DNA of 64,000 bases. Origin: Bowmanella yangjiangensis (GTDB lineage Bacteria > Pseudomonadota > Gammaproteobacteria > Enterobacterales > Alteromonadaceae). Shown here one piece after another: positions 45,302 to 54,715 of the stretch. The position numbers and the translations under genes are program-made. Where the stretch lies: the NCBI RefSeq assembly GCF_017255015.1, contig NZ_JAFKCS010000021.1, forward strand, positions 18,336-82,335. The letters run 5' to 3'. Numbering within the stretch: the stretch's first letter is position 1; every line of letters starts with the position of its first letter. Below the pieces are notes generated by a model. That model ran no database searches and had not been told where the DNA came from. It worked only from the letters and a program-made list of their open reading frames with translations.

Positions 45302-46132
45302 ATGGCCAGGTTAACCGACATTTATATCTACCCGATAAAATCTACTCAGGGTATCGCTCTTTCCCATACCTGGGTTGAAGGGCCTGGTCTGAGCTTCGAT
45401 CGTCGCTTTATGTTAGCGGACAGTAAGGGACGCATGTTAACCGGGCGTGCCTTGCCAAAGTTAGTGCAAGTTTCTGCTCTGCTGCGTCGAGATGGACTGA
45501 TGGTTTGCCACCCCGACATGCCTGCACTTTATATCCGCTATGCTGACTGCGCTATGGTGCCCGTGTCCACGCATGTATGGAAAGACCAGTTCGATGGCTT
45601 TGCCACTACAGAAGCGGCTAATCGTTGGTTTAGCATCCTGCTGGGGCGTGAATGCCAGTTACTCTACTGTGGAGAACACACCCCTAGATTCAGCGAGAAA
45701 GCCGGTGTAGATGTGAGTTTTGCCGATGGTTTTCCGCTGTTATTGATCTCGCAGGCATCGTTGCAGGAGCTTAACCGTCGCTCGCCTATTGTCCATCAGA
45801 TGGCACAGTTTAGGCCGAATTTGGTGGTTGAGGATACCTTGCCTTTTGCTGAAGACGGCTGGCAAAAAATCCGTATTGGCGAGGTAGAGTTTAAGGTCGA
45901 CTCACCTTGCAGTCGCTGCGTGTTCACCACCAGAGATCCCCGTACCGGCGAGTTTCTGGCCGACCAGGAACCGTTAAAGACTCTTGGCACCTTTCGTAAA
46001 GATGAGTCGGGAAAAATTAACTTCGGTATGAATCTGATTCCACTGAATGAAGGTCGATTAGACCTAACAATGCCAGTGGAAATTTTAGCTGACCGAGAGG
46101 CTGAAATATATCAACAACGTGTCAGTGCTTAA
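45302..46132 (+). CDS. MOSC domain protein (YcbX-like, without ferredoxin domain)
   Basis: About 276 residues: an MOSC N-terminal beta-barrel (ARLTDIYIYPIKSTQGI, GLSFDRRFMLAD) and a MOSC domain (AGVDVSFADGFPLLLISQASL, FRPNLVV, SPCSRCVFTTRDPRTGE with the Mo-coordinating Cys). E. coli YcbX has an additional C-terminal 2Fe-2S ferredoxin; this protein stops before it. YcbX-type proteins reduce N-hydroxylated bases using molybdenum cofactor. Start at ATG 45302 with AAGGAG 9 bases upstream, rather than an upstream in-frame TTG-type start. Confidence 0.9.
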   Translation: MARLTDIYIYPIKSTQGIALSHTWVEGPGLSFDRRFMLADSKGRMLTGRALPKLVQVSALLRRDGLMVCHPDMPALYIRYADCAMVPVSTHVWKDQFDGFATTEAANRWFSILLGRECQLLYCGEHTPRFSEKAGVDVSFADGFPLLLISQASLQELNRRSPIVHQMAQFRPNLVVEDTLPFAEDGWQKIRIGEVEFKVDSPCSRCVFTTRDPRTGEFLADQEPLKTLGTFRKDESGKINFGMNLIPLNEGRLDLTMPVEILADREAEIYQQRVSA

Positions 46133-46171
46133 GCACCACCCGACCTAAGCCGGATGATGCTTAAAAGGCAA

Positions 46172-46378
46172 TTATTGAGGATTTAGCCCCATGGCACGCA
46201 GCATTTTAAAGAAGCTGTCTTTTCTGTCTGCCAGGCCGTCCACCGGTCCGCTGATGGGGCAAGTGGTGTCTGGGCAGCCACGGTTGACGATACCGGAAAT
46301 ATCATCAATAAAACCACTGCCCTGCATACCTTCAGCCACCTGACCGACCAAGTCGGGATCCACGTGCGGCCCAGGAAG
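46172..46378 (-). pseudogene. Possible 3' remnant of a secreted-protein gene
   Basis: A 69-codon open stretch without an ATG start runs from a stop near 46379 to the stop at 46172. It reads like the C-terminus of a real protein: ESLPGPHVDPDLVGQVAEGM, a Cys-containing loop (NRGCPDTTCPISGPVDG) and DSFFKMLRAMGLNPQ. Composition is protein-like and no ribosome site is visible. I read it as the tail left behind by a deletion next to ilvC; it could also be a small gene starting at GTG 46363. Confidence 0.45.
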
Positions 46379-46431
46379 TGATTCTTAAATATTATTACAA
46401 TGAATTTATATATAAAGAATTGGGCTGGAAT

Positions 46432-46458
46432 AAAAAAGCCCGGCCAAATTGACCGGGC
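46432..46458 (-). terminator. Intrinsic terminator of ilvC
   Basis: On the minus strand GCCCGG pairs with CCGGGC across a 9-base loop and is followed directly by six T. It lies about 40 bases after the ilvC stop. Confidence 0.85.
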
Positions 46459-46498
46459 AAAGGGCTTGGTTAGCACCTAACGACAGAAACTGGAGAAT

Positions 46499-47983
46499 TT
46501 AGTTTGCTGCTACAATGGCCTTCATATCAGTCATGTAGCCGCGTAGCTCTTCACCTACCAATTCAACATGGTGGTCTCTGATAGCCTGGTTAACGGCAAC
46601 CAGTGTTTTGTTGTCCACACTGTTAGATTGGTTGGATAAACCTTTACCTAGTAATTCAGCGCTTAAGCTGGGCATCAGCTTGTCTGCCAGCAACGGAATG
46701 GCGGCGTTGGCAAACAGGTAGTTACCGTATTCTGCGGTATCTGAGATAACCACATTCATTTCATACAAGCGCTTACGGGCAATGGTATTGGCAATCAACG
46801 GCGTTTCATGCAGAGACTCGTAGTAAGCTGACTCAGGCAGCATGCCGGACTCCACCATCACCTCAAATGCCAACTCAACGCCAGATTTGATCATGGCGAC
46901 CAGGAAAATACCTTTGTCGAAGAATTCCTGCTCGTCGATCTTGCCTTGATAAACAGGCGCTTGCTCAAAACCGCTACGGCCAGTTTCTTCGCGCCATTTC
47001 AGCAGGTTGGCATCGCCGTTGGCCCAATCCTGCATCATAGTGCGTGAGAACTCACCGCTGAGGATGTCGTCCTGGTGCTTTTCAAACAGCGGACGCAGTA
47101 GGTCTTTCAGTTGTTCGGATAACTCGAAAGCCTCAATCTTCGCAGGGTTGGACAGCCTGTCCATCATGTTAGTCACACCGCCAATCTTCAGTGCTTCGGT
47201 GATGGCTTCTAAACCAAACTGGATAAGTGCAGCGGCATAGGCCGGATCTTCCCCATCGGCAACCATCTTTTCATAGCCCAGGATAGCAGCACTTTGTTGC
47301 ATACCACACAGGATGGTTTGTTCACCCATCAGGTCAGATTTTACTTCGGCAACAAAAGACGAATGTAATACACCGGCACGATCACCGCCTGTGGCGGACG
47401 CCAGGGCTTTGGCAATGTCTAAGCCCAAACCTTGCGGGTCATTCTCAGGGTGCACGGCGATAAGAGTAGGTACACCGAAACCACGCTTGTATTCCTCACG
47501 TACTTCAGTACCCGGGCACTTAGGGGCACACATGACAACAGTGATATCGCTACGAATCTGCTGACCTTCTTCAACAATGTTGAAGCCATGCGAGTAAGAC
47601 AGTGCAGCACCTTGCTTCATCAGCGGCATAACCGCTTCAATAACGCTGGCATGCTGCTTATCCGGAGTCAGGTTGTAAACCAGATCTGCACCAGGAATCA
47701 GCTGTTGGTAAGTGCCTACCTCAAAACCATTGGAGGTTGCACGCTGATAAGAATCACGTTTTTCATCAATAGCCGACTGGCGAAGGGCATAAGCCACATC
47801 CAGACCGGAGTCACGCATATTCAGGCCTTGGTTCAGGCCCTGGGCACCACAGCCCACGATGACAATCTTTTTACCTTTCAGGAAATCGCAGCCGTTAGCG
47901 AATTCCTGGCGATCCATAAAACGGCATTGACCCAGTTGATCCAACTGCTGTCTTAAATTCAGGGAATTAAAATAATTTGCCAT
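46499..47983 (-). CDS. ilvC: Ketol-acid reductoisomerase (class II)
   Basis: A 494-residue long-form KARI, the second step of valine/isoleucine synthesis. It has the Rossmann motif [18 protein letters not shown] near residue 43, [22 protein letters not shown], and duplicated C-terminal KARI domains with [11 protein letters not shown] and [21 protein letters not shown]. Length matches the E. coli enzyme. Divergent from ilvY, which normally activates it in response to its substrates. Confidence 0.97.
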   Translation of the reverse strand: MANYFNSLNLRQQLDQLGQCRFMDRQEFANGCDFLKGKKIVIVGCGAQGLNQGLNMRDSGLDVAYALRQSAIDEKRDSYQRATSNGFEVGTYQQLIPGADLVYNLTPDKQHASVIEAVMPLMKQGAALSYSHGFNIVEEGQQIRSDITVVMCAPKCPGTEVREEYKRGFGVPTLIAVHPENDPQGLGLDIAKALASATGGDRAGVLHSSFVAEVKSDLMGEQTILCGMQQSAAILGYEKMVADGEDPAYAAALIQFGLEAITEALKIGGVTNMMDRLSNPAKIEAFELSEQLKDLLRPLFEKHQDDILSGEFSRTMMQDWANGDANLLKWREETGRSGFEQAPVYQGKIDEQEFFDKGIFLVAMIKSGVELAFEVMVESGMLPESAYYESLHETPLIANTIARKRLYEMNVVISDTAEYGNYLFANAAIPLLADKLMPSLSAELLGKGLSNQSNSVDNKTLVAVNQAIRDHHVELVGEELRGYMTDMKAIVAAN

Positions 47984-48098
47984 AACTTTCTCCGTGGTCT
48001 CCCTATCGGGTGACCAATAAACTTCTTCTTACAAGACAGTGACGTACTTGTGTTGGATAGAGAATAGGTCATAGCCAATGTTGAATAAAATGATATAT

Positions 48099-48126
48099 TT
48101 GCAAGAGTGTGTTTCATATTTTGCAA
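48099..48126. promoter_or_regulatory. IlvY operator candidate between ilvC and ilvY
   Basis: Two TTGCAA copies (48099-48104 and 48121-48126) 22 bases apart, the second within 12 bases of the ilvY start, lie in the divergent ilvC-ilvY region. TTGCAA-type half-sites and tandem spacing are reported for IlvY operators, so autoregulation plus ilvC activation is plausible. Assignment is inferred. Confidence 0.4.
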
Positions 48127-48131
48127 TAAGC

Positions 48132-48989
48132 ATGGATATTCGTAGCCTGCAACAGTTCCAACATTTAGCCACTAGTCTGCATTTTGGTAAAACAGCGGAA
48201 GCCTTGTATGTCAGTCCTTCTACGTTAAGCCGCGCCATACAGCGCTTGGAGGAGGAGTGTGGTGCGCCGTTGTTTGTCCGAGACAATCGTAAGGTCAAAC
48301 TTACCGCCGCAGGCAGCCGCCTGCTGGATTTTAGCCAGCAGACATTGACCGCTTGGCAGCAAGTTAAGAGCGAAATACAACAACACCGGCAGGAAATTGC
48401 GGGTGAACTGAGTTTGTTTTGCTCGGTGACTGCCAGCTACAGCCATTTGCCGGCATTGCTGGAGCGATTCAGGCATTTGTACCCTCAGGTAGAAATTAAA
48501 CTGACCACGGGTGACCCTGGCGTCTCTACCGACAAAGTACTAACAGACAAAGCGGATATGGCCATTGCAGTCGATGCACCAGATTTCCCACCGGAGCTGG
48601 CTTTTCATCATCTGGACACCCTGCCCTTGGTGATGATTTGCCCCGCGTCTATGCGTCTTACCCAGGTTGAACAAGTCGACTGGCGCACCGTGTCTATGGT
48701 ACTGCCTGACTCAGGCCCATCTAAGCGAATTGTGCATCATTGGCTTACAGAACATGGCATTCGCCCCAATGTGTATGCCACCGTAGGCGGGCATGAGGCG
48801 ATAGTAAGTATGGTGGCGCTGGGATGCGGTATCGGTATAGTGCCCCGGCCTGTTGTTGAGCAGTCCATTCTTGCGGACAAAATTGGCATTATTCCTCTTA
48901 GTGATATAGAGCCCTTTAAACTGGGGTTGTGTTGCCTCAAAGAAAGAGCAAGCGAGCCGCTGATTAAGGCATTGCTGGAACAAATTTAA
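48132..48989 (+). CDS. ilvY: LysR-type activator IlvY
   Basis: A 285-residue LysR regulator: HTH at about 1-60 (MDIRSLQQFQHLATSLHFGKTAEALYVSPSTLSRAIQRLEEECG) and a co-inducer domain (SVTASYSHLPALLERFRHLYPQVEIKLTTGD). LHFGKTAEALYVSPSTLSRAIQRLE is the IlvY-specific variant, and the divergent position to ilvC supports the name. ATG 48132 matches the usual N-terminus; the open frame extends to 48078 but without homology-like sequence. Confidence 0.92.
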   Translation: MDIRSLQQFQHLATSLHFGKTAEALYVSPSTLSRAIQRLEEECGAPLFVRDNRKVKLTAAGSRLLDFSQQTLTAWQQVKSEIQQHRQEIAGELSLFCSVTASYSHLPALLERFRHLYPQVEIKLTTGDPGVSTDKVLTDKADMAIAVDAPDFPPELAFHHLDTLPLVMICPASMRLTQVEQVDWRTVSMVLPDSGPSKRIVHHWLTEHGIRPNVYATVGGHEAIVSMVALGCGIGIVPRPVVEQSILADKIGIIPLSDIEPFKLGLCCLKERASEPLIKALLEQI

Positions 48990-49047
48990 GGCACAACCAG
49001 AATTGACTGTTATTATCTGGCCTCTTTTTGGTCAGCGGTAAATTGCA

Positions 49048-49923
49048 GTGCTTTGGATCCCCTTTACATTACTGGCTGCCTTTATGCAGGCCTGGCGTAA
49101 CGCATTTCAAAAGCAGCTCAGTCATGACGTGGCTGCCAGCGGCGTAACCTTAGCGCGCTTTCTGTATGCCAGCCCACTGGCCGCGCTCTACCTTTTGGGG
49201 CTTTACTGGTGGAAACCGGTGGCACTGCCGGAGCCGAATGTTGCTTTTGCCTGGTACATTCTGGGGGCGGCATTGATGCAAATCCTGGCAACGGCACTGA
49301 TGGTGCGTTTGTTCCAGTTACGCAATTACGCTATCGGCGTTGGGCTGGCCAAAAGCGAAGCTATTCTGGCGGCGGCTCTGGGTGTGGCGTTTTTTGCGGT
49401 GTCTCTGGATTGGCTTGGTTGGCTGGGCGTGCTGTTGGGCGCACTGGCCGTGTTTCTGCTAAGTGGTCTGCGTGCATCGCAGGGATGGTCCTGGCAAACC
49501 TTAGGGTTAGGGCTGGGGAGTGGCCTGGCTTTTGCGTTAACGTCACTTTGGGTTAGAGAGGCCAGTTTAGCCCTCGGGCTGCCTTTTCCCCATGGTGCCG
49601 CCTGGGTGCTGCTGCTGGTGATCTTGCTGCAATCGGTACTAATGGTCGGCTGGTTGCTGGTTAAAGATGCGGCCACTTTGAAAGCCTTATGGCATAGGCC
49701 CAGATTGACCCTGCTAATTAGTTTTTGCAGCTGCCTTGGCTCAATTGGCTGGTTCACCGCCATGAGTTTGGAGTCTGTTGCCCTGGTTAAAACCCTGGGG
49801 CAAGTTGAAGTTCTGTTCAGTCTGATGATCTCTGCCTGGCTATTTCGTGAGAAGCTCGCAAACGCCGATAAACTTGGGTTGCTGCTAATTGTGGTCGCAG
49901 CCGTTTGCGTGGTATGGAGCTGA
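49048..49923 (+). CDS. EamA/DMT family transporter
   Basis: A 291-residue membrane protein with about ten hydrophobic helices in two EamA repeats (for example AAFMQAWRNAFQKQL, ALMQILATALMVRLFQLRNYAIGVGLAKSE, LGSIGWFTAMSLESVALVKTLGQVEVLFSLMISAWLFREKL). The QVEVLFS..SAWLFREK motif is typical of the second EamA repeat. Substrate unknown; metabolites or amino acids are common. The start is GTG at 49048, forced by an in-frame stop three codons upstream. Confidence 0.9.
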   Translation: MLWIPFTLLAAFMQAWRNAFQKQLSHDVAASGVTLARFLYASPLAALYLLGLYWWKPVALPEPNVAFAWYILGAALMQILATALMVRLFQLRNYAIGVGLAKSEAILAAALGVAFFAVSLDWLGWLGVLLGALAVFLLSGLRASQGWSWQTLGLGLGSGLAFALTSLWVREASLALGLPFPHGAAWVLLLVILLQSVLMVGWLLVKDAATLKALWHRPRLTLLISFCSCLGSIGWFTAMSLESVALVKTLGQVEVLFSLMISAWLFREKLANADKLGLLLIVVAAVCVVWS

Positions 49924-49986
49924 GTTAAGCAACTTAACAGAACCTGGGGTGCTCCGCAGACTAGTGACATCTCATTTCCAGCCCCT

Positions 49987-50100
49987 CCATCCCTGGACAT
50001 CGTCGATGAATGTTCCATACAACATCGACATACCGTCCATCCCTGGACATCGTCGATGAACGTTCCATACAACATCGACATACCGTCCATCCCTGGACAT
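49987..50100. repeat. 50-bp tandem repeat, two full copies plus a partial
   Basis: A unit beginning CCATCCCTGGACATCG repeats at 49987, 50037 and 50087 with an exact 50-base period; the two full copies differ at one base (T/C) and the third stops after 14 bases. Each contains an internal palindrome CATCGTCGATG and later ACATCGACAT, so each copy could fold. It lies between the DMT gene and a bidirectional terminator. Confidence 0.95.
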
Positions 50101-50127
50101 AAAAAAACCGGCTAAGCCGGTTTTTTT
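50101..50127. terminator. Bidirectional intrinsic terminator
   Basis: A perfect palindrome of seven A, CCGGC, TAA, GCCGG and seven T. It works on both strands and separates the convergent DMT-transporter and SUMF1-protein genes. Confidence 0.92.
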
Positions 50128-50141
50128 AAATGCATAGATAC

Positions 50142-52028
50142 TTAGCGCTCTCGGACTACTCGCATACCGATATAGTTAGCGCGGAAACTTGGGTCCAGCT
50201 CCATACGGGTCGACACTCTGGCCAGACGAGGAGCGAAGTTCCAGGCACCGCCACGCACTACGGCCCCATTGTTTGACGTGCTTGATACTGTCCATTCCCA
50301 TACGTTACCTACGGTATCAAACAGGCCATAACTATTGCGATCAAAGGAGGCCACAGGTGCTGCACTGATGTTTGACCACTGGCTGCCACACCAACCGCAG
50401 TTAGCATTGCCAGTGCCGACACTATCACCCCACCAGTAGTCATTTTCTTTACCACCGCGGGCGGCGTACTCCCACTCGGTTTCGGTTGGCAGACGGTATC
50501 TGTTACCGCTGGCTTCGCTTAGCCAGTTTACGTAGGCGGTAGCATCGCGTTGGCTGATACATACAACTGGATGGTTATCGGTATTGGCATAACCTGGGGT
50601 GCGCCAGTTCAATTGATCCTGCCAAACCGGTGCACCTTGCTCATAGAAGGCGCAGCCTCGCTCTTTCTCTGCATCGGTTACATAACTGGTTTCTTCCACA
50701 AAGCGGCGGAAATCGGCTACAGTGACTTCGAATTCACCAATACCGAACGAGTTGTTGAGGGTTTTAGTTTCAACCGGACGCTCGTTTTCTAAACCTGTGC
50801 CGTTGATATCACCCATGCGGTAGGTGCCGGCAGGAACTACAACCAACTGTGGACCAGGAATATCGCCGTTCAGAATGTCCTGTACTTTTTCACCTTTGTT
50901 GAAGGCAAATTGGGCACGTTTCATTTCCACTTTGATGGTGGTGCTTTCTTTCAATTGCAGGTTCTGGCGGAATGTTTCATAGCCGCGTTTGACCACTTCC
51001 AAATCATGAGGGCCGGCTGGCAGCATAATCTGTAAGCGGGTAGAACCGTAGCTAACGCCATCAATAAAGACTTCATCATCATAGACGTTGGAACGCACAG
51101 TCAGTTCATACATCACTGATTCATCAACGGGTGCACTGCCGTCAGATACCGCGGGGACAGTAACGACTTTGGCGACTTCGGGTTGTGTCCGCTCGGCTAC
51201 ACAGTAGCGCTTGTCGAGCCCAAGCAATTGGCAGCCTTCAGTGCGCTTTAGGTTACCCTTTAATTCCACATTCATTTGCACAGCGTAGTTACCTGCGCCA
51301 CTGAAGCCGTCTTGGGTCACATCACTACGCAGTAGCAGCACATAAGCTTCTGAGTAAGGGCGATGTTGTTTTGCTGCAGCAGCCTCGGTCAGACCGTCAT
51401 ATAACTGATCAAGAAATCGCTTAGAGGCTTTTTGCTTAGCCAGAAACTTGCCGCGCTCTGAACATTTACCGATTGTCTCATCACGGTCACAAGTAATCTC
51501 ATGATTAACTGTTACTTGATCCTGGCGGTTGAATTCACGGAACAAGCGGTCAACACGGGCGTTGTTAAGTTTTTCCTTGAGGCTTTCTATCTTGTTCAGC
51601 AGGCTGTGTTTGGACAGGCGCAACTGTTCGACATCCAACAATTTACTTTGCCAGTCCTTGTACTGCGCAGTAATGGCGTCTTTGTTCTCTTTATGTGCGC
51701 GTACCGCCGACAAATAGGCTTCCCTGGCTTCGTTGATATCGATGCTGGGGTCTTCAATCGTGCGCTCATATTGAACGTTCATTTCATTCAATTTGACCTG
51801 ACGATTATGTTCCAATTCTTTGCCTTTGGTGCGCATGGACGCCAGATCGCGCTCAAACTGCGCGGCTTTGGCAATCTCACCTTCCAGCGTCCGATGGTAG
51901 CTGTCGTATTCGCTTTGGTTGGCTTGAATTTGCTGTTGGATTTCCTCAACGGAGGCGTTTTCCGCTGCGAGCAGGCTGGCTGGATAAACCAGTGCTATCG
52001 CTAGAGCAAGGTGTGCTATTCGCTTCAT
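50142..52028 (-). CDS. Exported SUMF1-fold protein with coiled coil and PEGA domain
   Basis: A 628-residue exported protein. Signal peptide (MKRIAHLALAIALVYPASLLAA), a long coiled coil (about 25-180, SVEEIQQQIQANQSEYDSYHR ...), a PEGA domain near 310-370 (VFIDGVSYGSTRLQIMLPAGPHDLEVVKRGYE), then a SUMF1/FGE fold from about 395 to the end (VPAGTYRMGD, RLPTETEWEYAARGG, DTVGNVWEWTVSS, VVRGGAWNF). The cysteine pair of true formylglycine-generating enzymes at the C-terminus is missing (GGAWNFAPRLARVSTR), so sulfatase activation is unlikely. Role unknown, perhaps envelope ligand binding. Confidence 0.85.
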   Translation of the reverse strand: MKRIAHLALAIALVYPASLLAAENASVEEIQQQIQANQSEYDSYHRTLEGEIAKAAQFERDLASMRTKGKELEHNRQVKLNEMNVQYERTIEDPSIDINEAREAYLSAVRAHKENKDAITAQYKDWQSKLLDVEQLRLSKHSLLNKIESLKEKLNNARVDRLFREFNRQDQVTVNHEITCDRDETIGKCSERGKFLAKQKASKRFLDQLYDGLTEAAAAKQHRPYSEAYVLLLRSDVTQDGFSGAGNYAVQMNVELKGNLKRTEGCQLLGLDKRYCVAERTQPEVAKVVTVPAVSDGSAPVDESVMYELTVRSNVYDDEVFIDGVSYGSTRLQIMLPAGPHDLEVVKRGYETFRQNLQLKESTTIKVEMKRAQFAFNKGEKVQDILNGDIPGPQLVVVPAGTYRMGDINGTGLENERPVETKTLNNSFGIGEFEVTVADFRRFVEETSYVTDAEKERGCAFYEQGAPVWQDQLNWRTPGYANTDNHPVVCISQRDATAYVNWLSEASGNRYRLPTETEWEYAARGGKENDYWWGDSVGTGNANCGWCGSQWSNISAAPVASFDRNSYGLFDTVGNVWEWTVSSTSNNGAVVRGGAWNFAPRLARVSTRMELDPSFRANYIGMRVVRER

Positions 52029-52232
52029 TATTCCATTCCAAACGGGTCGCCAGCTGGCAAACTACTGTTGTTTTTATGGTTATCTAACGGCGTTGTGCTA
52101 ATGCTAAATCGCTTGTCTTTTGCACATGCGAAAATGCCGCAACAAGGCCCTATGCTATTGACTTGTCAAGTAAAGCGCAAGTGCCATCCGCGCTAATTCA
52201 CTGTCAGTGCAGACCAAGGTCGGCTCTGACAC

Positions 52233-53747
52233 TTATTGTGCGAGCAATTGTGCCATAAGTCGGTCAAAGGCACGAAATTGCAAAGCTTCAGCCAGATGCT
52301 GTCGTTCTATGCGCGGTTCGGCCTGTAAATCTGCAATAGTGCGGGCTACACGTAACAGTCTGTGGTAACTACGTACTGACAGGCCCAGGCGTTCACAGGC
52401 ATTTTCAAGAAAGTGTTGTTCAGCATTATTCAACGCGCAGTCAATGGTCATGTCCTTACTGCTCAGCTCGGCGTTGGTTTTACCCCGTCTGTTTAATTGT
52501 CGGATTCGTGCATTGATTACCCGTTGGCGGATTACCCTACTGCTTTCTCCTCGTTCCTGATGAGGAGTGCTCAAGCTACCTTTGGGGAGACGTGGCACGT
52601 CGACCTGCAAATCGATGCGGTCCAAGAAAGGGCCAGACAGGCGATTAAGGTAACGCAGGATCTGATCCGGTGTGCTGCGTTTATCTTCGATACTGCCGGT
52701 TGGACTTGGATTCATGGCCGCTACCAACTGAAATTTAGCTGGAAAGGTGGCTTGCTGGGCGGCTCTTGATATACACACATACCCTGACTCCAACGGTTCT
52801 CTCAATACATCCAGCACCTTGCGGTCAAATTCCGGCAACTCGTCAAGAAACAGCACACCGTTGTGTGCCAGTGAGATTTCCCCTGGACGGGGAATACTGC
52901 CACCTCCAGCCAGGGCAATAGCCGATGCCGTGTGATGAGGATGACGAAATGGTCGCCGACGCCAATGTTCAGGGTCTACCGGCTTCCCAGTAATGGAATG
53001 AATGGTAGCGGTCTCCAAAGCCTCGTCATCAGTCATGGGCGGAAGTATGTTAACCAGCCGGTTGGCTAACATTGTTTTACCTGTACCCGGTGGGCCGGTA
53101 AACAGCAGGTTGTGTGCACCAGCGGCGGCTATTTCCAGTGCTCGCTTGGCCATGGTCTGGCCAATCACATCCTGCATATCTAACTGTGTGTCGTCGCCCT
53201 TCTGTGGAACCGCAGCGGTATAAGGTAGCAAGCTTTGTTGGCCGCATAAATGATGGAAAACCTGCAGTAATGCCGGTGCAGAAAATAGCGTTATGCCATT
53301 AATTAAACTCGCTTCTGCAGCGTTTTGCTGAGGAATAATCAATGCTTGTCTGGCTTTGTGGCTGGCATAGGCGAAAGGTAAAGCGCCACTGATGGGAGCA
53401 AGCTCACCAGATAACGCCAGCTCCCCAGCCAACTCATGATTTTCTAGAGCTTGAAGGGGGATCTGTCCGCAGGCTGCGATGATGCCAATGGCAATAGGCA
53501 GGTCAAAACGCCCTCCCTCTTTAGGTAGATCGGCGGGGGCCAGATTAACGGTGATACGTCTGGCTGGGAATTCAAAGCCCGAGTTGATTAATGCACTGCG
53601 CACCCGGTCGCGGGACTCTCTGACAGAGGCCTCGGGCAAGCCAACGATATTGAAGGCTGGCAGCCCATTGGCCAGATGTACTTCAACCCTGATCGGGGGA
53701 GCTTCTATGCCGACGCTGGCACGCGTGTGAACTATGGCTAGTGACAT
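52233..53747 (-). CDS. comM: YifB/ComM family AAA+ helicase
   Basis: A 504-residue Mg-chelatase-like AAA+ protein. An N-terminal Lon-like domain (LAIVHTRASVGIEAPPIRVEVHLANGLPAFNIVGLPEASVRESRDRVRSAL) precedes the ATPase with Walker A GPPGTGKT, FRHPHHTAS and LFLDELPEF; the C-terminus has the YHRLLRVARTIADL block. ComM promotes branch migration during natural transformation. The start is ATG 53747 after GGGAAG; an upstream ATG at 53774 adds nine residues without family similarity. Confidence 0.93.
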   Translation of the reverse strand: MSLAIVHTRASVGIEAPPIRVEVHLANGLPAFNIVGLPEASVRESRDRVRSALINSGFEFPARRITVNLAPADLPKEGGRFDLPIAIGIIAACGQIPLQALENHELAGELALSGELAPISGALPFAYASHKARQALIIPQQNAAEASLINGITLFSAPALLQVFHHLCGQQSLLPYTAAVPQKGDDTQLDMQDVIGQTMAKRALEIAAAGAHNLLFTGPPGTGKTMLANRLVNILPPMTDDEALETATIHSITGKPVDPEHWRRRPFRHPHHTASAIALAGGGSIPRPGEISLAHNGVLFLDELPEFDRKVLDVLREPLESGYVCISRAAQQATFPAKFQLVAAMNPSPTGSIEDKRSTPDQILRYLNRLSGPFLDRIDLQVDVPRLPKGSLSTPHQERGESSRVIRQRVINARIRQLNRRGKTNAELSSKDMTIDCALNNAEQHFLENACERLGLSVRSYHRLLRVARTIADLQAEPRIERQHLAEALQFRAFDRLMAQLLAQ

Positions 53748-53808
53748 GTGATCTTCCCTGGCTTCACCTGTCAAAGCCTAGCCCAGTGGCCAGGGAAAGC
53801 CAGTATGT

Positions 53809-54423
53809 TCAGTGACTGCCTTGAAAAACCGGTAATTGCCAATGCCAGCGAATTGCGCCCAGTCTGAGTAATAATGTGCCTGCCATGCCCAGTACCATCG
53901 ATGGTAAGTCAGGCACACCCAGTGACATAGCCGAAACATATAGCAAGCCACCGACAATACAGGTGGTGGCATACAGTTCGCCTTTTAGTACCAAGGGAAT
54001 TTCTCGGCATATCACATCCCTGATTAACCCGCCGAATACGCCGGTCATAGTACCCATAACAATGGCGATAAAGGGGCCAGTGTCTTGGTCGAGTGCTTTT
54101 TGCAGGCCCATGATGTTGAAAAAAGCGATGCCAATTGCATCGGCAATCAGTAAGGTTTGATAGGGAAATTTATGAGTGATGCGCAGCCACAATATTGTGA
54201 TGATAGCGGCAACCAGGATGGCATAAAGGAAATCTGGCTGCTGTACCCAGAACACCGGCAGATCCAAAATCATATCGCGCAGTGTGCCACCGCCAATAGC
54301 AGTAACCGAAGCCAGAACGATGACGCCGAAACCGTCCATATGTTTACGATAGGCCATCAGGGTGCCGGATATGGCAAACACCGCCACGCCCAGTAAATCA
54401 ATCCAATGTAACCAATGGCTCAT
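53809..54423 (-). CDS. Trimeric intracellular cation channel family protein (UPF0126)
   Basis: A 204-residue membrane protein with seven hydrophobic segments. The TRIC pattern is visible: FAISGTLMAYRKHMDGFGVIVLASVTAIGGGTLRDMILD and its repeat FIAIVMGTMTGVFGGLIRDVICREIPLVL, the two KEV-like GG-T-R-D motifs of the inverted repeat. Bacterial members conduct monovalent cations. E. coli YadS/YicG are relatives. It precedes comM. Confidence 0.9.
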   Translation of the reverse strand: MSHWLHWIDLLGVAVFAISGTLMAYRKHMDGFGVIVLASVTAIGGGTLRDMILDLPVFWVQQPDFLYAILVAAIITILWLRITHKFPYQTLLIADAIGIAFFNIMGLQKALDQDTGPFIAIVMGTMTGVFGGLIRDVICREIPLVLKGELYATTCIVGGLLYVSAMSLGVPDLPSMVLGMAGTLLLRLGAIRWHWQLPVFQGSH

Positions 54424-54534
54424 GCCCTATGTTCCGCTGTTCGAATTGCTCAATACTCTAATGTGCAAAATGCAAAAATGACAAGAAGGAGAAAGAGTTG
54501 TTTTACAAAAATGGATTTTGAGAAAAATTATTGC

Positions 54535-54563
54535 TTGATCTGGCTTTAAGCACCGTGTTATTT
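54535..54563 (+). promoter_or_regulatory. Promoter candidate for the ilv operon
   Basis: TTGATC (54535-54540), a 17-base spacer and TTATTT (54558-54563) are the best match in the AT-rich stretch before the ilv leader. The -35 is good and the -10 weak. Confidence 0.4.
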
Positions 54564-54611
54564 CTAATAGCAGTGACGTAACTTGATTTTTATTGGGCAA
54601 ACAGCCTTTTT

Positions 54612-54698
54612 ATGAACCTTTTCGCAAACCTTCTTCTTACTGTCGTAGTGGTCGTGGTGATTATTATCTCCGCGGGGGAAGCGTTTGGTCTGAAATAA
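54612..54698 (+). CDS. ilvL: ilv operon leader peptide
   Basis: A 28-residue frame that opens MNLFANLLL and runs through a Thr into six consecutive valines and three isoleucines (residues 11-19), then SAGEAFGLK. Runs of Leu, Val and Ile codons just before an attenuator are the signature of ilvGMEDA leader peptides. When charged Leu, Val or Ile tRNA is scarce the ribosome stalls on these codons and the downstream terminator does not form. No good ribosome site is visible, but the codon content leaves little doubt. Confidence 0.92.
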   Translation: MNLFANLLLTVVVVVVIIISAGEAFGLK

Positions 54699-54715
54699 GT
54701 CCAGTTACACGAAAA

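Noticed and set aside
47432..47956. Plus-strand frame inside ilvC
   Set aside because: It is antisense to a highly conserved gene and shows no start signals.
49326..50090. Minus-strand frame covering the DMT gene and the 50-bp repeats
   Set aside because: It is antisense to a well-supported transporter, and its N-terminus merely translates the tandem repeat.
49987..50100. CRISPR array
   Set aside because: The units are contiguous 50-base tandem copies without unique spacers and no cas genes are present.
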